A stretch of DNA of 12,933 nt from JAKACU01 sp021821185 (GTDB lineage: Bacteria > Bacillota > Bacilli > Alicyclobacillales > SLC66): assembly GCA_027343965.1 (NCBI GenBank), contig DAHWJX010000092.1, positions 1-12,933 of the forward strand. The letters run 5' to 3'. The position numbers and the translations under genes were made by a program. The notes below the pieces were generated by a model, which was not told the DNA's origin, ran no database searches, and saw only the letters and a list, made by a program, of their open reading frames with translations. Shown here piece after piece: positions 6,934 through 12,933 of the stretch (the stretch's first letter is position 1; every line of letters starts with the position of its first letter).

Positions 6934-7837
6934 GAAATTCGTTTATAAAATAACTGATCGGTTGCGCAAACACTTTGCGAAATGAAACATTAGCACCTTC
7001 ACTGACAGAGTCCTTCATAAATCGAACGACATCCTTCCACCCAAATGTATGCACCAACTTACTAACTGCCATATAGTCTTCCAATTCCACATCATAAGGC
7101 GCCCGGAGCATGGCATTTTCTCCACTTGTTAAAGCGACCCCTTCACGGTTTCCAAAAGCAGCGAGTACTTGTGCTTCGCCCCGTTTCACCAACATCATCT
7201 CACTAGGTTTTGCAACATGTGCTTGGGTCTGCAAACCTTCCATCCAAGCAACACCTTCATTGATCCACGTTGGAATACTGCGAGCGATTTGATTTTGATT
7301 AAAAATAACATGGGTTAGTTCATGAGTCAGCACATTGTATAGACTCCCTTTCGATGTATTGGCATATAGCGGAATGTAGACAACGCTGCCATTAGCTACC
7401 CCATTGGTGCGTGTTACCATCGTATCGGCAACCGTCTGTTGAATTCCCCACCGTTCAAGACCGGAAAGGTATCCATTTCTCGTAGCAAAAAGATAAACCG
7501 ATAGGGGTTGCACATACGAAAGTGATAGGGTTTTTTCGATTTGCGGTAGACTTTGCGTACGAAGAATTTGTATCACTTGCGCTAGCGAGGATGCCCTGAC
7601 ACTGTTGTCTCCTGGTAATACGACAACTTGTGGTTTCGTCTTTGGATAGTTCACAGACATTTTTTCCAGCAGCAGGACCTCTTTTTGCGAAATCCACTGT
7701 CCAATTACAACACTCACTTGATGAATTTGCTGTCTTGGTACACGGGACAATGTTAAGACCGTCCCCAAGACAAATACCCATAAGATTAGTTTACGCAAAA
7801 AAACCACTCTCTTTCCCTGATAAAACATCATGGTCAA
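6905..7837 (-). CDS. Membrane-anchored or secreted HExxH metallopeptidase (MA/gluzincin-like)
   Basis: A 310-residue exported protein with one N-terminal hydrophobic segment (LILWVFVLGTVLTL) that acts as a signal peptide or anchor. The core resembles the peptidase MA-like family: HELTH at 172-176 (two zinc His and catalytic Glu) and a candidate third zinc ligand E194 in WINEGVAWMEG, a gluzincin-type spacing. A probable zinc protease acting outside the cytoplasm; its substrate is unknown. Two starts are possible: TTG 7837 with AAGGA about 9 bases upstream (used here), or GTG 7807 with AGGGA at 6 bases, which would give a cleaner signal peptide. Last gene of a unit with the peroxiredoxin (25-base gap) and the LysM/3D gene, so probably under the same riboswitch. 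Confidence 0.82.
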   Translation of the reverse strand: MTMMFYQGKRVVFLRKLILWVFVLGTVLTLSRVPRQQIHQVSVVIGQWISQKEVLLLEKMSVNYPKTKPQVVVLPGDNSVRASSLAQVIQILRTQSLPQIEKTLSLSYVQPLSVYLFATRNGYLSGLERWGIQQTVADTMVTRTNGVANGSVVYIPLYANTSKGSLYNVLTHELTHVIFNQNQIARSIPTWINEGVAWMEGLQTQAHVAKPSEMMLVKRGEAQVLAAFGNREGVALTSGENAMLRAPYDVELEDYMAVSKLVHTFGWKDVVRFMKDSVSEGANVSFRKVFAQPISYFINEFQKSLHRSKM

Positions 7838-7862
7838 GAGAATGGTTCCTTATACAAATCCA

Positions 7863-8339
7863 TTACTTTGTGCCAACTAGTAAGCGTAAGTCATTCACAA
7901 TTTCTTTCGCGTGTGTTGCCACTTTCACTTTGGCATATACTTTGGCAATTTGCCCTTGCGGATCAATAAGAAACGTTGTTCGTACAATACCCATGTACTT
8001 TTTCCCATACATACTCTTTTCTTGGTACACACCATACGCCATCGATACGGTCTTATCAGTATCCGCAAGAAGCCTATAGGGCAAATCTTGTTTCAGGACG
8101 AATTTTTCATGCGATACAAGGTTATCTGTACTCACCCCAAGCACAACGGCGTTGAGATTCGTGAGTTCCTCATAAAAATCGCGAAATCCAATCGCTTCTG
8201 TGGTGCACCCCGGCGTGTTGTCCTTGGGGTAAAAGTACAAAATCACGTACTGTCCGCCAAAGTCAGCGAGGCTAACCTCTTGCCCACCTACAGTCAACAG
8301 ATGTACGGCAGGCGCTACTTGTCCAACTTCAGGTAACAT
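7863..8339 (-). CDS. bcp: Bcp/PrxQ-type thiol peroxiredoxin with a single Cys
   Basis: A 158-residue cytoplasmic peroxidase that reduces H2O2 and organic peroxides using thiols. The thioredoxin-fold peroxiredoxin pattern is clear: ILYFYPKDNTPGCTTEA holds the peroxidatic Cys at 45 (PxxxTxxC), followed by FRDFYEEL, VVLGVSTDN and RTTFLIDPQGQI. Many Bcp proteins have a resolving Cys five residues later; here that position is Ile50 and the protein has no other Cys. It is therefore a 1-Cys type and must be recycled by an external thiol (for example bacillithiol or another protein). The ATG at 8339 has GGAGG at 6-7 bases. It lies 18 bases after the LysM/3D gene and 25 bases before the peptidase gene, so it is likely co-transcribed with both. 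Confidence 0.95.
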   Translation of the reverse strand: MLPEVGQVAPAVHLLTVGGQEVSLADFGGQYVILYFYPKDNTPGCTTEAIGFRDFYEELTNLNAVVLGVSTDNLVSHEKFVLKQDLPYRLLADTDKTVSMAYGVYQEKSMYGKKYMGIVRTTFLIDPQGQIAKVYAKVKVATHAKEIVNDLRLLVGTK

Positions 8340-8357
8340 GAGATTCCTCCAATAAAA

Positions 8358-9122
8358 TTAGTGAACCACTCGAACAGTGACATGCTCCAAACCGAATTGC
8401 ATAGCAAGACTGGTTTGAGGAAGATAAATGTCAATACGGTTTCCTTTAATAGCCCCGCCAACATCCACGGCTCTGGCGTAAAATCCATTTTTAGGAAGAT
8501 AAGGATCTGTGTACCCTGAGATAAACAACTTTGAACCTAATGCAATAACTTTTGGATCCACGGCTACAGAACCAAATCGCAAAGCGTTTCCAAAATAATC
8601 CACGGCACCCCATGGGCCGTTTGATGAAGCAGAACTGTCATAGGCGGATGCTACCATAGCCTGTGGTGCACCGAGAGTAGGTTGTGTTAAGGCAGCACCT
8701 AACACTTTTGGTTTACTCGGAACCATAGATGCTGTCAAACTACCACGAGCAATCAACAGCACGCGGCCAGCCGTTACAGTCGTCGATACTAAGTGGTTTA
8801 GACTCATGATGCTCGATGTTGATGTGTTGTAGCGTTTTGCCAAATAGACCAATTGGTCACCGTTTTGTACCTTATATAAAAATGGCAAGGCGAGTCGCTC
8901 ACCAGGGAACAGATACGAATTCTGTGTGACATCGTTAACTAAAGCAAGATCGCGCAACCCAAAGCCAGCACGTAGAGCCACAGAATACATGCTATCTCCA
9001 TTATGCACAATATAGGGTGCTGAGGGCAAACTTGCGGCTAAAGAAGGTACAGTTATCGCAAAAAAGCCACTACAGGCCATGACAACACCGACAATAGCTT
9101 TTGAAAGACGAGACTTCACCAT
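8358..9122 (-). CDS. Secreted LysM-LysM-3D domain cell-wall protein
   Basis: A 254-residue exported wall-binding protein, probably a peptidoglycan-active enzyme such as a lytic transglycosylase. It has a signal peptide at 1-30 ending near SLAAS, LysM repeats at about 37-80 (YIVHNGDSMYSVALRAG) and 83-127 (YKVQNGDQLVYLAKRYN), a linker, and a C-terminal 3D domain (about 160-254) with YARAVDVGGAIKGNRIDIYLP, which carries the conserved Asp residues. The frame is open back to 9233, but that stretch is the riboswitch. I choose ATG 9122 because GGGAGGG (9130-9136) lies 7 bases upstream and a signal peptide begins there. First gene of the unit with the peroxiredoxin and peptidase genes. Control of such a wall gene by c-di-AMP is well known in Firmicutes. 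Confidence 0.93.
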   Translation of the reverse strand: MVKSRLSKAIVGVVMACSGFFAITVPSLAASLPSAPYIVHNGDSMYSVALRAGFGLRDLALVNDVTQNSYLFPGERLALPFLYKVQNGDQLVYLAKRYNTSTSSIMSLNHLVSTTVTAGRVLLIARGSLTASMVPSKPKVLGAALTQPTLGAPQAMVASAYDSSASSNGPWGAVDYFGNALRFGSVAVDPKVIALGSKLFISGYTDPYLPKNGFYARAVDVGGAIKGNRIDIYLPQTSLAMQFGLEHVTVRVVH

Positions 9123-9136
9123 GTACAATCCCTCCC

Positions 9137-9245
9137 ATGCCTCCGGAGTTAGCTGACGGGTTCGGGAGAGGTTGTCCCGCTTTGCAAACAATGCAAAGTT
9201 CACCCCAAATGCTAACGGTTCCTCCGTACGCATCGTAACAATGCG
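9137..9245 (-). promoter_or_regulatory. c-di-AMP riboswitch (ydaO-yuaA type)
   Basis: On the minus strand this leader carries the conserved ydaO-type blocks in order: TACGGAGGAACC, TTGGGGTGAA, a variable hairpin (CTTTGCA-TTGTT-TGCAAAG), CCTCTCCCGAACCCGTCAG, and CTAACTCCGGAGGCAT. The closing stem can form between ATGC (9233-9230) and GCAT (9140-9137), continuing with further pairs. The ribosome binding site of the LysM/3D gene follows immediately. This class senses c-di-AMP and usually turns genes off when the ligand is high. The assignment rests on recalled consensus, so exact ends are approximate. No terminator hairpin is visible between aptamer and gene, which points to translational control. 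Confidence 0.88.
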
Positions 9246-9272
9246 ATTCGGCTCTATGTGATTACTCGTTCT

Positions 9273-9301
9273 ATACTAAATCACCCAAGACTTCTTGTCA
9301 G
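9273..9301 (-). promoter_or_regulatory. Candidate sigma-A promoter of the riboswitch operon
   Basis: On the minus strand, CTGACA (9301-9296) and TAGTAT (9278-9273) are 17 bases apart; a transcript would start near 9266, just before the riboswitch. A small inverted repeat, CAAGA-AG-TCTTG (9297-9286), lies in the spacer. The promoter separates this unit from the upstream decarboxylase gene. Confidence 0.55.
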
Positions 9302-9326
9302 GCTGTAATTGTTACCACGGCAATTA

Positions 9327-10784
9327 TTACAAAGATTGAACCACACGCACCGTTTCTATTGTAGGGTCATCAGGTCCTTGCACAGGTAAACCCGCCTCTA
9401 AATTAGTCTTGATATAAGAAACGTTATCTTGCGTTACCACTTCACCCGGCAAAAGAATCGGTATACCAGGTGGATAAACCATGATCATGTCGGCAATAGT
9501 CCGCCCAATCGCATGATCAAGTGCCACAACTTCCGTTTTTGCATAAAACGCTTCTCGGGGAGACATGGCCAATCGTGGCGTCGACGGAACTACAACGGGA
9601 TGCTTTTCTCTTGTTTGAGGGAGTTCACGAGCAGCGAGTTGACGTAGCGCATCGACAAGCGTATCAACGGATTGATCATCATCACCAAAGGAAATTATAC
9701 ATAAAATATTATAAAGATCCGACAATTCTACTTCAATAGTGAACTGTTCACGTAAAATCTGTTCTACTTCATAACCGGTCAACCCCAGATCAGCTACATG
9801 AATCGTTAATTTGAGCGGATCAAACGCAAAAGTTGCCGACGATTGTAGTATTTCCTCGCCAAAGCAGTACAGACCGGGAATTTCATTAATACGCAAGCGA
9901 GCTGACGTGGCCAAATTGATTGCTTCTTCAAGTAACGCATGCCCCTTAACAGCCAGTTGCCGTCGCGCAGTATCAAGTGATGCCATCAACACGTACGATG
10001 TAGACGTCGTCGTTAACATGGACAATATCGAATGAACATGTCTTGCTCTCACAAGACCCTCTTTGATGTTTAGCACAGAACTTTGCGTGAGTGATCCGCC
10101 TAGTTTATGCACACTAGTTGCTGCCAAATCGCATCCTGCTTTCATGGCCGATAGTGGCAAACGTTCATGAAAATGCGTGTGCACTCCGTGAGCCTCATCC
10201 ACCAAAACTGCGACACTACGTTCATGTGCTAAGTTGACAATAGACACAAGATCGGTCGCCACCCCAAAATACGTAGGGTTAATCAACAAAACGGCTTTGA
10301 CTTGAGGATGCGCATTCAACCCTGCGGCTACCGTTTCCACACGAACGCCATGGGCAATACCCAAATGCAAGTCCACTTCAGGTTGAAGAAAGTACGGTTT
10401 TGCACCAGCGAGAATAATTGCCGTCAAAACGGATTTATGAATATTTCTTGGAACAAGGATCTCATCACCAGGTCCAACAACAGCCATAATCATGGCCATA
10501 ATCGCCCCGCTTGTTCCCTGTACTGAGAAAAACGTGTGATCTGCACCGAACGCTTCAGCAGCCAATTCTTGGGCTTCCTTAATAATACCCGTGGGATGCA
10601 TAAGATCATCAAGCGGTCCAATATTGATCAAGTCAATACTTAACACGGAGTCACCAACGAAATGGCGAAATTCAGCATCCATTGCTTTACCTGTCTTGTG
10701 CCCAGGAATATGAAACTGCCAAGGTTTTTTCGCAGCATGTACCTGCAAAGCTGAAAATAATGGTGTTTTTGTTTGGTCTAGCAT
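9327..10784 (-). CDS. Orn/Lys/Arg decarboxylase family PLP enzyme (SpeA/YaaO-like)
   Basis: A 485-residue fold-type I PLP enzyme of the short Gram-positive Orn/Lys/Arg decarboxylase group; B. subtilis arginine decarboxylase SpeA is about 490 residues. It would make agmatine, cadaverine or putrescine, and the substrate cannot be fixed here. Visible features are FHIPGHKTG and the LSIDLINIGPLDDLMHPTG substrate region near the N-terminus, the SVQGTSGA phosphate-contact loop, VDEAHGVH with D196 and H199 contacting PLP, the Schiff-base Lys K227 in SVHKLGGS, and the C-terminal YPPGIPILLPGE typical of the family. The start is ATG 10784, 8 bases after AAAGGTGG (10800-10793); the longer GTG frame at 10796 overlaps that site. 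No polyamine synthesis genes are next door. It is divergent from the SpoIID-like gene. Confidence 0.92.
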   Translation of the reverse strand: MLDQTKTPLFSALQVHAAKKPWQFHIPGHKTGKAMDAEFRHFVGDSVLSIDLINIGPLDDLMHPTGIIKEAQELAAEAFGADHTFFSVQGTSGAIMAMIMAVVGPGDEILVPRNIHKSVLTAIILAGAKPYFLQPEVDLHLGIAHGVRVETVAAGLNAHPQVKAVLLINPTYFGVATDLVSIVNLAHERSVAVLVDEAHGVHTHFHERLPLSAMKAGCDLAATSVHKLGGSLTQSSVLNIKEGLVRARHVHSILSMLTTTSTSYVLMASLDTARRQLAVKGHALLEEAINLATSARLRINEIPGLYCFGEEILQSSATFAFDPLKLTIHVADLGLTGYEVEQILREQFTIEVELSDLYNILCIISFGDDDQSVDTLVDALRQLAARELPQTREKHPVVVPSTPRLAMSPREAFYAKTEVVALDHAIGRTIADMIMVYPPGIPILLPGEVVTQDNVSYIKTNLEAGLPVQGPDDPTIETVRVVQSL

Positions 10785-10825
10785 AAACCGTACCACCTTT
10801 CACGCAAAAAAACGCATACCTTCCT

Positions 10826-10853
10826 ATTGTACAGACTTGGACAAATTCCACAA
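10826..10853 (-). promoter_or_regulatory. Candidate promoter of the decarboxylase gene
   Basis: On the minus strand, TTGTGG (10853-10848) and TACAAT (10831-10826) are 16 bases apart, about 42 bases before the ATG. The -10 box is strong and the -35 box partial. Confidence 0.5.
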
Positions 10854-10867
10854 TATCTTTGCATGAA

Positions 10868-10884
10868 TTCCCATACGGTGGGAA
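10868..10884. repeat. Short perfect inverted repeat between divergent genes
   Basis: TTCCCA (10868-10873) and TGGGAA (10879-10884) flank TACGG. It lies upstream of both the decarboxylase promoter and the SpoIID-like gene. It could be an operator or a small leader hairpin; no regulator family is recognised and no clear plus-strand promoter is seen around it. Confidence 0.4.
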
Positions 10885-10925
10885 CCTTTAAGACGTAGGG
10901 TACAGGATATGGGGGTGTTTATGTA

Positions 10926-11573
10926 TTGAGACTGATTCTTACTCGAACAGGCGCCGCTTTGGCCATCTCGACTCTAACCTGTTTTTTACCAATTCAGCCT
11001 GCCAGCGCTCAAACCTACATCATTGGCAGTACTGGCTTCCCAAGTACGATACGCGTTGCCATTCGACAAAATAACGCTTTTGGGGAACCCGATCCGCGTG
11101 GCCCGATCATCTATGTGTCCACTATCAACTTTGATCAATACTGCCAAGATGTTCTTCCCAACGAATGGTATCCCACATGGCCCATAGCATCCTTGGAAGC
11201 AGGAGCTATCGCGGTTAAGATGTTTGGATGGTACCATCATCTACATCCCGTAACCGTCGGAGGATTCACATTTGATGTGGATAATACGGTCAACTTTCAA
11301 TTGTTCCGCGCACAGTCTGATCAAGATCAAACCAATCAGGCCTATCAAAATACCCGTAACTTAGCGTATGTCATGCCTGATAAAACGATTTTTGAATTAA
11401 ATTATCGAGCCGGGTACGAAAACAACCCTAATTGGCAATATCGTAATGCACAAAAAATGTCACAATGGGGATCGCAATATTGGGCTGCTTTAGGTCGTAC
11501 GCCATTACAAATTCTCGAATTTTATTATGTGAATCGCATGCTTGTTACCATCCCGGGCGTTGGGAAAGGTTGA
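10926..11573 (+). CDS. Secreted SpoIID/LytB-like protein
   Basis: A 215-residue exported protein of the SpoIID/LytB superfamily, whose best-known member is a peptidoglycan lytic transglycosylase needed for engulfment in sporulation. It has a signal peptide with predicted cleavage after ASA (28/29). The core is INFDQYCQDVLPNEWYPTWP then LEAGAIAVKMFGWYHH, equivalent to the family V-P-x-E-M/W...L-x-A-x-A segment; E80 in PNEW aligns by motif with the catalytic Glu of SpoIID. The end MSQWGSQYWAALGR and QILEFYY is the other family signature. It is shorter than SpoIID and lacks its membrane anchor. TTG 10926 is chosen because GGGGGTG (10911-10917) lies 8 bases upstream. It is followed within a few bases by the beta-sandwich protein gene, likely as one operon. 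Confidence 0.85.
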   Translation: MRLILTRTGAALAISTLTCFLPIQPASAQTYIIGSTGFPSTIRVAIRQNNAFGEPDPRGPIIYVSTINFDQYCQDVLPNEWYPTWPIASLEAGAIAVKMFGWYHHLHPVTVGGFTFDVDNTVNFQLFRAQSDQDQTNQAYQNTRNLAYVMPDKTIFELNYRAGYENNPNWQYRNAQKMSQWGSQYWAALGRTPLQILEFYYVNRMLVTIPGVGKG

Positions 11574-11578
11574 TGATC

Positions 11579-12199
11579 ATGAGCTACTTTCCTGTACAAA
11601 AGTACAAAATCCTCATAGCCGCATCGATTTTTGTTACATCTATGCTAGCTAGTGCCAATGGTTTACTCGTGCATGGCGCTTTAGCGTCTGAAACAAAACC
11701 AATCGTCACCCCACCAAAACAAAGTGATCAAACAACTATCCCACCAAGCGGATATGTACCAGTCTTGCCCGATCCACATTATGGTATGCTGCGCGTTAAA
11801 GTCCTGGATGGACGAACGCTCAAACCTCTGCCTGATGCCGAAATTGTTTTGCTTGAAACGGAAAAGCGTTATCGTACAGACAAATTAGGCTTGACTCCTT
11901 GGATTAAGGCTCCTGTCCTGCGCAGTGCAAGGTTTCGCTTTCTAGTCAATGAATTACATGGGCAACTTACCCTTATTTCCTATAAAAATGGCTACCGAGA
12001 TTCCATTCATATGGGCGTTCGAATGAATGATGGTTCACCAACCAAAACGACCATTTGGCAATACAAAATTGACCCGACAGCAGATACCCGAGTGGAACCT
12101 GTTTTGTATCAAGAACCTTATCACCGTTTATGGTTGATCAAGTTAGCTGATCGATTTCGTCGTCCATCCCAACTTGGCGAAGGCTACGAACATCCCTAA
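11579..12199 (+). CDS. Secreted carboxypeptidase-regulatory-like beta-sandwich protein
   Basis: A 206-residue exported protein without a recognisable enzyme domain. A signal peptide or anchor occupies about residues 9-35 (ILIAASIFVTSMLA). A Pro/Thr-rich linker follows, then at about 65-150 a segment like the carboxypeptidase regulatory/CNA-B-type beta-sandwich (GMLRVKVLDGRTLKPLPDAEIVLLET, followed by RTDKLGLTPW). The C-terminal 50 residues are rich in Arg/Tyr (EPYHRLWLIKLADRFRR). The open frame extends upstream to 11465 within the SpoIID-like gene, but AAAGG (11565-11569) lies 9 bases before ATG 11579. The ATG at 11573 overlaps the previous stop and is the alternative, 2 residues longer. The two genes are translationally close and share the terminator at 12213. 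Role unknown, possibly a partner of the wall protein. Confidence 0.78.
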   Translation: MSYFPVQKYKILIAASIFVTSMLASANGLLVHGALASETKPIVTPPKQSDQTTIPPSGYVPVLPDPHYGMLRVKVLDGRTLKPLPDAEIVLLETEKRYRTDKLGLTPWIKAPVLRSARFRFLVNELHGQLTLISYKNGYRDSIHMGVRMNDGSPTKTTIWQYKIDPTADTRVEPVLYQEPYHRLWLIKLADRFRRPSQLGEGYEHP

Positions 12200-12212
12200 G
12201 ACGCATTGTATT

Positions 12213-12245
12213 GGCCTCGCACACTTTTACGAGGCCCGTTTTTTT
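12213..12245 (+). terminator. Rho-independent terminator
   Basis: GGCCTCG (12213-12219) pairs perfectly with CGAGGCC (12230-12236) around a 10-base loop, followed by CG and seven T residues (12239-12245). It lies 14 bases after the stop at 12199 and ends the SpoIID-like/beta-sandwich operon. Confidence 0.9.
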
Positions 12246-12301
12246 GTTACCATACTATAAATGCATGAATGACTCGTACAAGGAAAAGTTAGGTGACAAC
12301 A

Positions 12302-12933
12302 ATGTTTTATAAGAAATCCGTGCTTGCACTATCAGGTGTATTATTGCTATGTGTTACCGGACAAGCTACCGCGATGAAAAACGCCTCTAGCCTTCACAGC
12401 AAGAATCAAACGATCGCTATCACGTTGAAAAACGCAGCGCAACATCCAAACTTGCTCAATTCGCTTGCGGCAAGTCCACTTGAAAAAAATGCACAGATAA
12501 TTTCGTTGCATGGAAAATACAGTATTCCACTTACTTCAGGATCGCGCGCGGCAATGACATTACTATCATCCGGCATCGTGTGGACTGAAGTACCCCAGAT
12601 TAGAAATGATCAATTACAAACGCAGCCCATTTATTTTACACCGTATGTCTCCTCAGACATACCTTCACGCAACACATCAGTTGATATGTGGTCAAATGCA
12701 CAGCCATTGACTACGTTCCCCGTAGGCACAGATCGGCAAGGAAACAAGTATCTGCCTGTAACACTGTACCAGTCACGCAATGTGATCATTTTTTCGCAAG
12801 TGAAAATACGGCAAAATGGGCAAGACCTAATCTCCTATTATGTGCAGCCAAGACAAGGTCAACGAATGCAACTGTTTCAGGGCATTAAAACGAGCGACCA
12901 ACATGAATACCTTTATCAACAAGGCAATATTAT
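12302..12933 (+). CDS. Secreted protein of unknown function, 3' partial
   Basis: An open frame of 210 codons running off the window edge. It begins with a clear signal peptide (MFYKKSVLALSGVLLLCVTGQATA, probable cleavage after ATA at 24). The mature part is rich in Gln, Ser, Asn and Thr, is fairly polar, and contains stretches such as YSIPLTSGSRAAMTLLSSG and YLPVTLYQSRNVIIF that suggest beta structure. I recognise no family. ATG 12302 is supported by AGGTGA (12291-12296) with 5 bases spacing. The upstream terminator shows that it starts a new transcript; no convincing promoter was found in the 56 bases between. Codon use looks like its neighbours. It is the third secreted protein in a row on this strand. 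Confidence 0.8.
   Translation, partial: MFYKKSVLALSGVLLLCVTGQATAMKNASSLHSKNQTIAITLKNAAQHPNLLNSLAASPLEKNAQIISLHGKYSIPLTSGSRAAMTLLSSGIVWTEVPQIRNDQLQTQPIYFTPYVSSDIPSRNTSVDMWSNAQPLTTFPVGTDRQGNKYLPVTLYQSRNVIIFSQVKIRQNGQDLISYYVQPRQGQRMQLFQGIKTSDQHEYLYQQGNI

Noticed and set aside
7630..8079. 149-residue plus-strand frame across the peptidase and peroxiredoxin genes
   Set aside because: It runs antisense to two well-supported genes and shows no protein-like family signal.
9123..9233. In-frame extension of the LysM/3D protein by 37 residues
   Set aside because: This stretch is the c-di-AMP riboswitch and leader; the signal peptide and a strong ribosome binding site point to ATG 9122.
11465..11578. 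In-frame extension of the beta-sandwich protein into the SpoIID-like gene
   Set aside because: It would overlap the upstream gene by over 100 bases; the ribosome binding site and signal peptide support the start near 11579.
12246..12301. Promoter based on TACTATAAA before the 12302 gene
   Set aside because: A -10-like sequence exists, but nothing resembling a -35 box stands at proper distance; it falls in the terminator stem.
12688..12888. 66-residue frame near the window end
   Set aside because: Shadow frame inside the secreted protein gene starting at 12302, which has a signal peptide and ribosome binding site.

Overview
The window reads as chromosomal DNA of a low-to-moderate GC, Gram-positive, probably spore-forming Bacillota. 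An Alicyclobacillaceae or Bacillales relative is my best guess, at family level only. The reasons are strong GGAGG-type ribosome binding sites, frequent TTG starts, a c-di-AMP (ydaO-type) riboswitch in front of a LysM/3D cell-wall protein, YuiD-, YunC- and SpoIID-like genes, a lipoprotein with a lipobox, and a fused-type KorA/KorB 2-oxoacid:ferredoxin oxidoreductase. I see no tRNA, rRNA, CRISPR array, insertion sequence or phage gene. The gene order looks like ordinary core or housekeeping chromosome.

Layout. 1-2519 (+): the 3' part of korA (its N-terminus lies before the window) overlapping korB, closed by back-to-back hairpin terminators. 2602-3414 (-): a lipoprotein with a long Ser/Thr/Pro linker, divergent from a small hypothetical gene at 3501-3797 (+). 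The two are separated by a 20-bp inverted repeat that places an extended -10 element on each strand. 3826-4326 (-): a YuiD-like divergent PAP2 protein, divergent from a YunC/DUF1805 gene at 4475-4804 (+). 4842-6092 (-): a membrane family-2 glycosyltransferase, divergent from a DedA membrane protein at 6259-6873 (+).

6905-9122 is a three-gene minus-strand unit: the LysM/3D protein (first gene), a Bcp/PrxQ-type peroxiredoxin, and a membrane-anchored or secreted HExxH metallopeptidase. The gaps are only 18 and 25 bases and hold no visible terminator. The unit is preceded by a recognisable c-di-AMP riboswitch (about 9137-9245) and a plausible sigma-A promoter, so c-di-AMP probably sets expression of all three. 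Upstream, 9327-10784 (-) is an Orn/Lys/Arg decarboxylase-family PLP enzyme. It is divergent from a two-gene secreted unit: a SpoIID/LytB-like protein at 10926-11573 and a carboxypeptidase-regulatory-like beta-sandwich protein at 11579-12199. That unit ends in a strong terminator. The last gene, starting at 12302, encodes an unrecognised secreted protein that runs off the window.

Much of the region faces the envelope (wall hydrolase-like proteins, glycosyltransferase, DedA, PAP2-like protein, lipoprotein, secreted peptidase). I do not see a clearly new multi-gene system. The most interesting items are the c-di-AMP-controlled operon that includes a peroxiredoxin with a single cysteine, the secreted SpoIID-like/beta-sandwich pair, and the symmetric divergent promoter. 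Several starts were moved from the longest open frame to starts with a good ribosome binding site, many of them TTG.
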